A DNA stretch of 64,000 bases, from assembly GCA_026692905.1 (NCBI GenBank), contig JAPLNL010000046.1, forward strand, positions 1 to 64,000, read 5' to 3'. The notes under the pieces are model-generated. The model searched no databases. It had not been told where the DNA came from and was given only the letters and a program-made list of their open reading frames with translations. The first letter of the stretch is position 1, and each line of letters opens with the position of its first letter. This document shows positions 63,314-64,000 of this stretch, in pieces. The stretch is from Planctomycetota bacterium. Its GTDB lineage: Bacteria > Planctomycetota > Planctomycetia > Pirellulales > Pirellulaceae. A program made the translations under genes and the position numbers.

Positions 63314-64000
63314 CTAGCCCGTCAAGCCGCCGTCGACCGTGATAACTTGTCCAGTAACATAACTAGCCGCCTTGCTCGCCAAAAACAAAACGCAAGCCGC
63401 AACATCATCTGCCGTACCAAGCCGATTGGCAGGAACACGCTTCTTGACTTCGTCCGTCACTGCAGGACCCAACGCTCGAGTCATATCGCTTTCGATAAAG
63501 CCTGGGGCAACTGCATTGACAGTGATCTTCCGCTTTGCCATCTCGCGAGAAAGCGATCGCGTGAAGCCGATCATGCCGGCCTTTGTGGCCGAATAATTGG
63601 TTTGTCCAGGGTTTCCGATCAGGCCGGATACGCTCGACATGTTGATAATACGTCCGTACCGCTGTCCCATCATGATACGGGTTGCGCCACGACAAAACAG
63701 GAAGCAGCTAGTTAGATTGGCTGCGATGATTTCATCCCAATGCTCGTCCGTCATCCGTGGCAGCAAAGTATCACGAGTGATCCCTGCGTTGTTGACGACA
63801 ATGTCCAGCCGTTTGTATTCGGTTTCAATCTGCTCAAACAATTTCTCAATCGAAGCTCGATCGGTCACGTCGCAGGCGATGGCTACCGCCTCGCCACCCG
63901 CGGCCTGAATTTGGGAAACCGTTTCAGCCAGTTTGTCCGCATTGCGAGCGATGCAAAGCACTTTGGCACCATTTTCGCCCAACCGCACTGCTACGGTTTG
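63314..64000 (-). CDS. fabG: 3-oxoacyl-[acyl-carrier-protein] reductase, N-terminally truncated
   Basis: About 229 codons are present; the N-terminus with the TGxxxGxG cofactor motif lies beyond the right edge. What remains has ALENxAKV-like VRLGENGAKVLCIARN, NNAGITRDTLLPRMTDEHWD, the Ser of MSSVSGLIGNPGQTNYSATK (YSATK, YxxxK) and NAVAPGFIESDMTRAL, followed by SYVTGQVITVDGGLTG. These are diagnostic of FabG, which reduces 3-oxoacyl-ACP during fatty acid synthesis with NADPH. A GTG at 63988 is not the start; the frame continues to the edge. Confidence 0.93.
   Translation of the reverse strand, partial: QTVAVRLGENGAKVLCIARNADKLAETVSQIQAAGGEAVAIACDVTDRASIEKLFEQIETEYKRLDIVVNNAGITRDTLLPRMTDEHWDEIIAANLTSCFLFCRGATRIMMGQRYGRIINMSSVSGLIGNPGQTNYSATKAGMIGFTRSLSREMAKRKITVNAVAPGFIESDMTRALGPAVTDEVKKRVPANRLGTADDVAACVLFLASKAASYVTGQVITVDGGLTG

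Overview
The window is from a planctomycete, most likely of the Pirellulales. The evidence is lineage-typical protein families: TIGR03000 domains, a PVC-type dehydrogenase/HEAT/CxxCH fusion, a redoxin-cytochrome-copper monooxygenase fusion, secreted proteins with degenerate cytochrome-like motifs, and an exoprotein carrying an LEPRxLM-like N-terminal motif. Base composition looks close to 50% GC. Genes lie on both strands in short operons, and gaps are filled by several families of palindromic repeats. I see no rRNA, convincing tRNA, CRISPR array, transposase or prophage. Most of the window is chromosomal core plus planctomycete-specific secreted proteins.

Layout. 1-7000, mostly minus strand: a partial membrane-anchored protein, a tandem ACT protein, a secreted heme-motif protein, GDP-mannose 4,6-dehydratase, a Ser/Gly-rich TIGR03000 protein with a clear terminator, a small membrane protein with an MBL-fold hydrolase, and an SDR epimerase. 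7193-13125, plus strand: two consecutive HtrA-like genes (one intact, one degenerate with its PDZ inside the protease fold), a PQQ-type propeller whose signal peptide is out of frame across an A9 run, ScpB and an SMP-30 hydrolase. 13231-18380, minus strand: an STN-like secreted protein, a PIG-L deacetylase, a methyltransferase, an alpha/beta hydrolase and a SulP transporter. 18732-23044, plus strand: a Gly/Tyr-rich secreted protein, a second GMD-like enzyme and a copper-type P-ATPase. 23041-26130, minus strand: a large calpain-like exoprotein with DQFG repeats. 26466-36195: Nudix, CorA, PolB-like exonuclease, a KefB/YbaL-like antiporter, a ketoglutarate semialdehyde dehydrogenase plus FAH pair (Weimberg-type pentose oxidation), a protein kinase and 3-hydroxybutyrate dehydrogenase. 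36537-48994: an ABC-2 permease translationally coupled to HrpA, a His-rich repeat protein, pyruvate kinase, an SDR, cytidine deaminase and a long Hsp70 homologue. 49183-60030: a second STN-like protein, the redoxin/cytochrome/PHM/EF-hand fusion, ThuA, FabI, pyrH-frr and the SGNH/PVC dehydrogenase/cytochrome fusion. 60374-64000, minus strand: a large lipoprotein, KdsA and a partial FabG.

The clearest curiosities are the protease/pseudoprotease pair, the homopolymer frameshift in the propeller gene, the calpain-like exoprotein with a complete Cys-His-Asn triad, the four-module oxidoreductase, the His-rich decapeptide repeat protein, and five or more dispersed palindromic repeat families. Two of these families form MITE-like paired ends, and one supplies the C-terminus of the KefB-like antiporter. 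All assignments rest on reading motifs; no database search was run.
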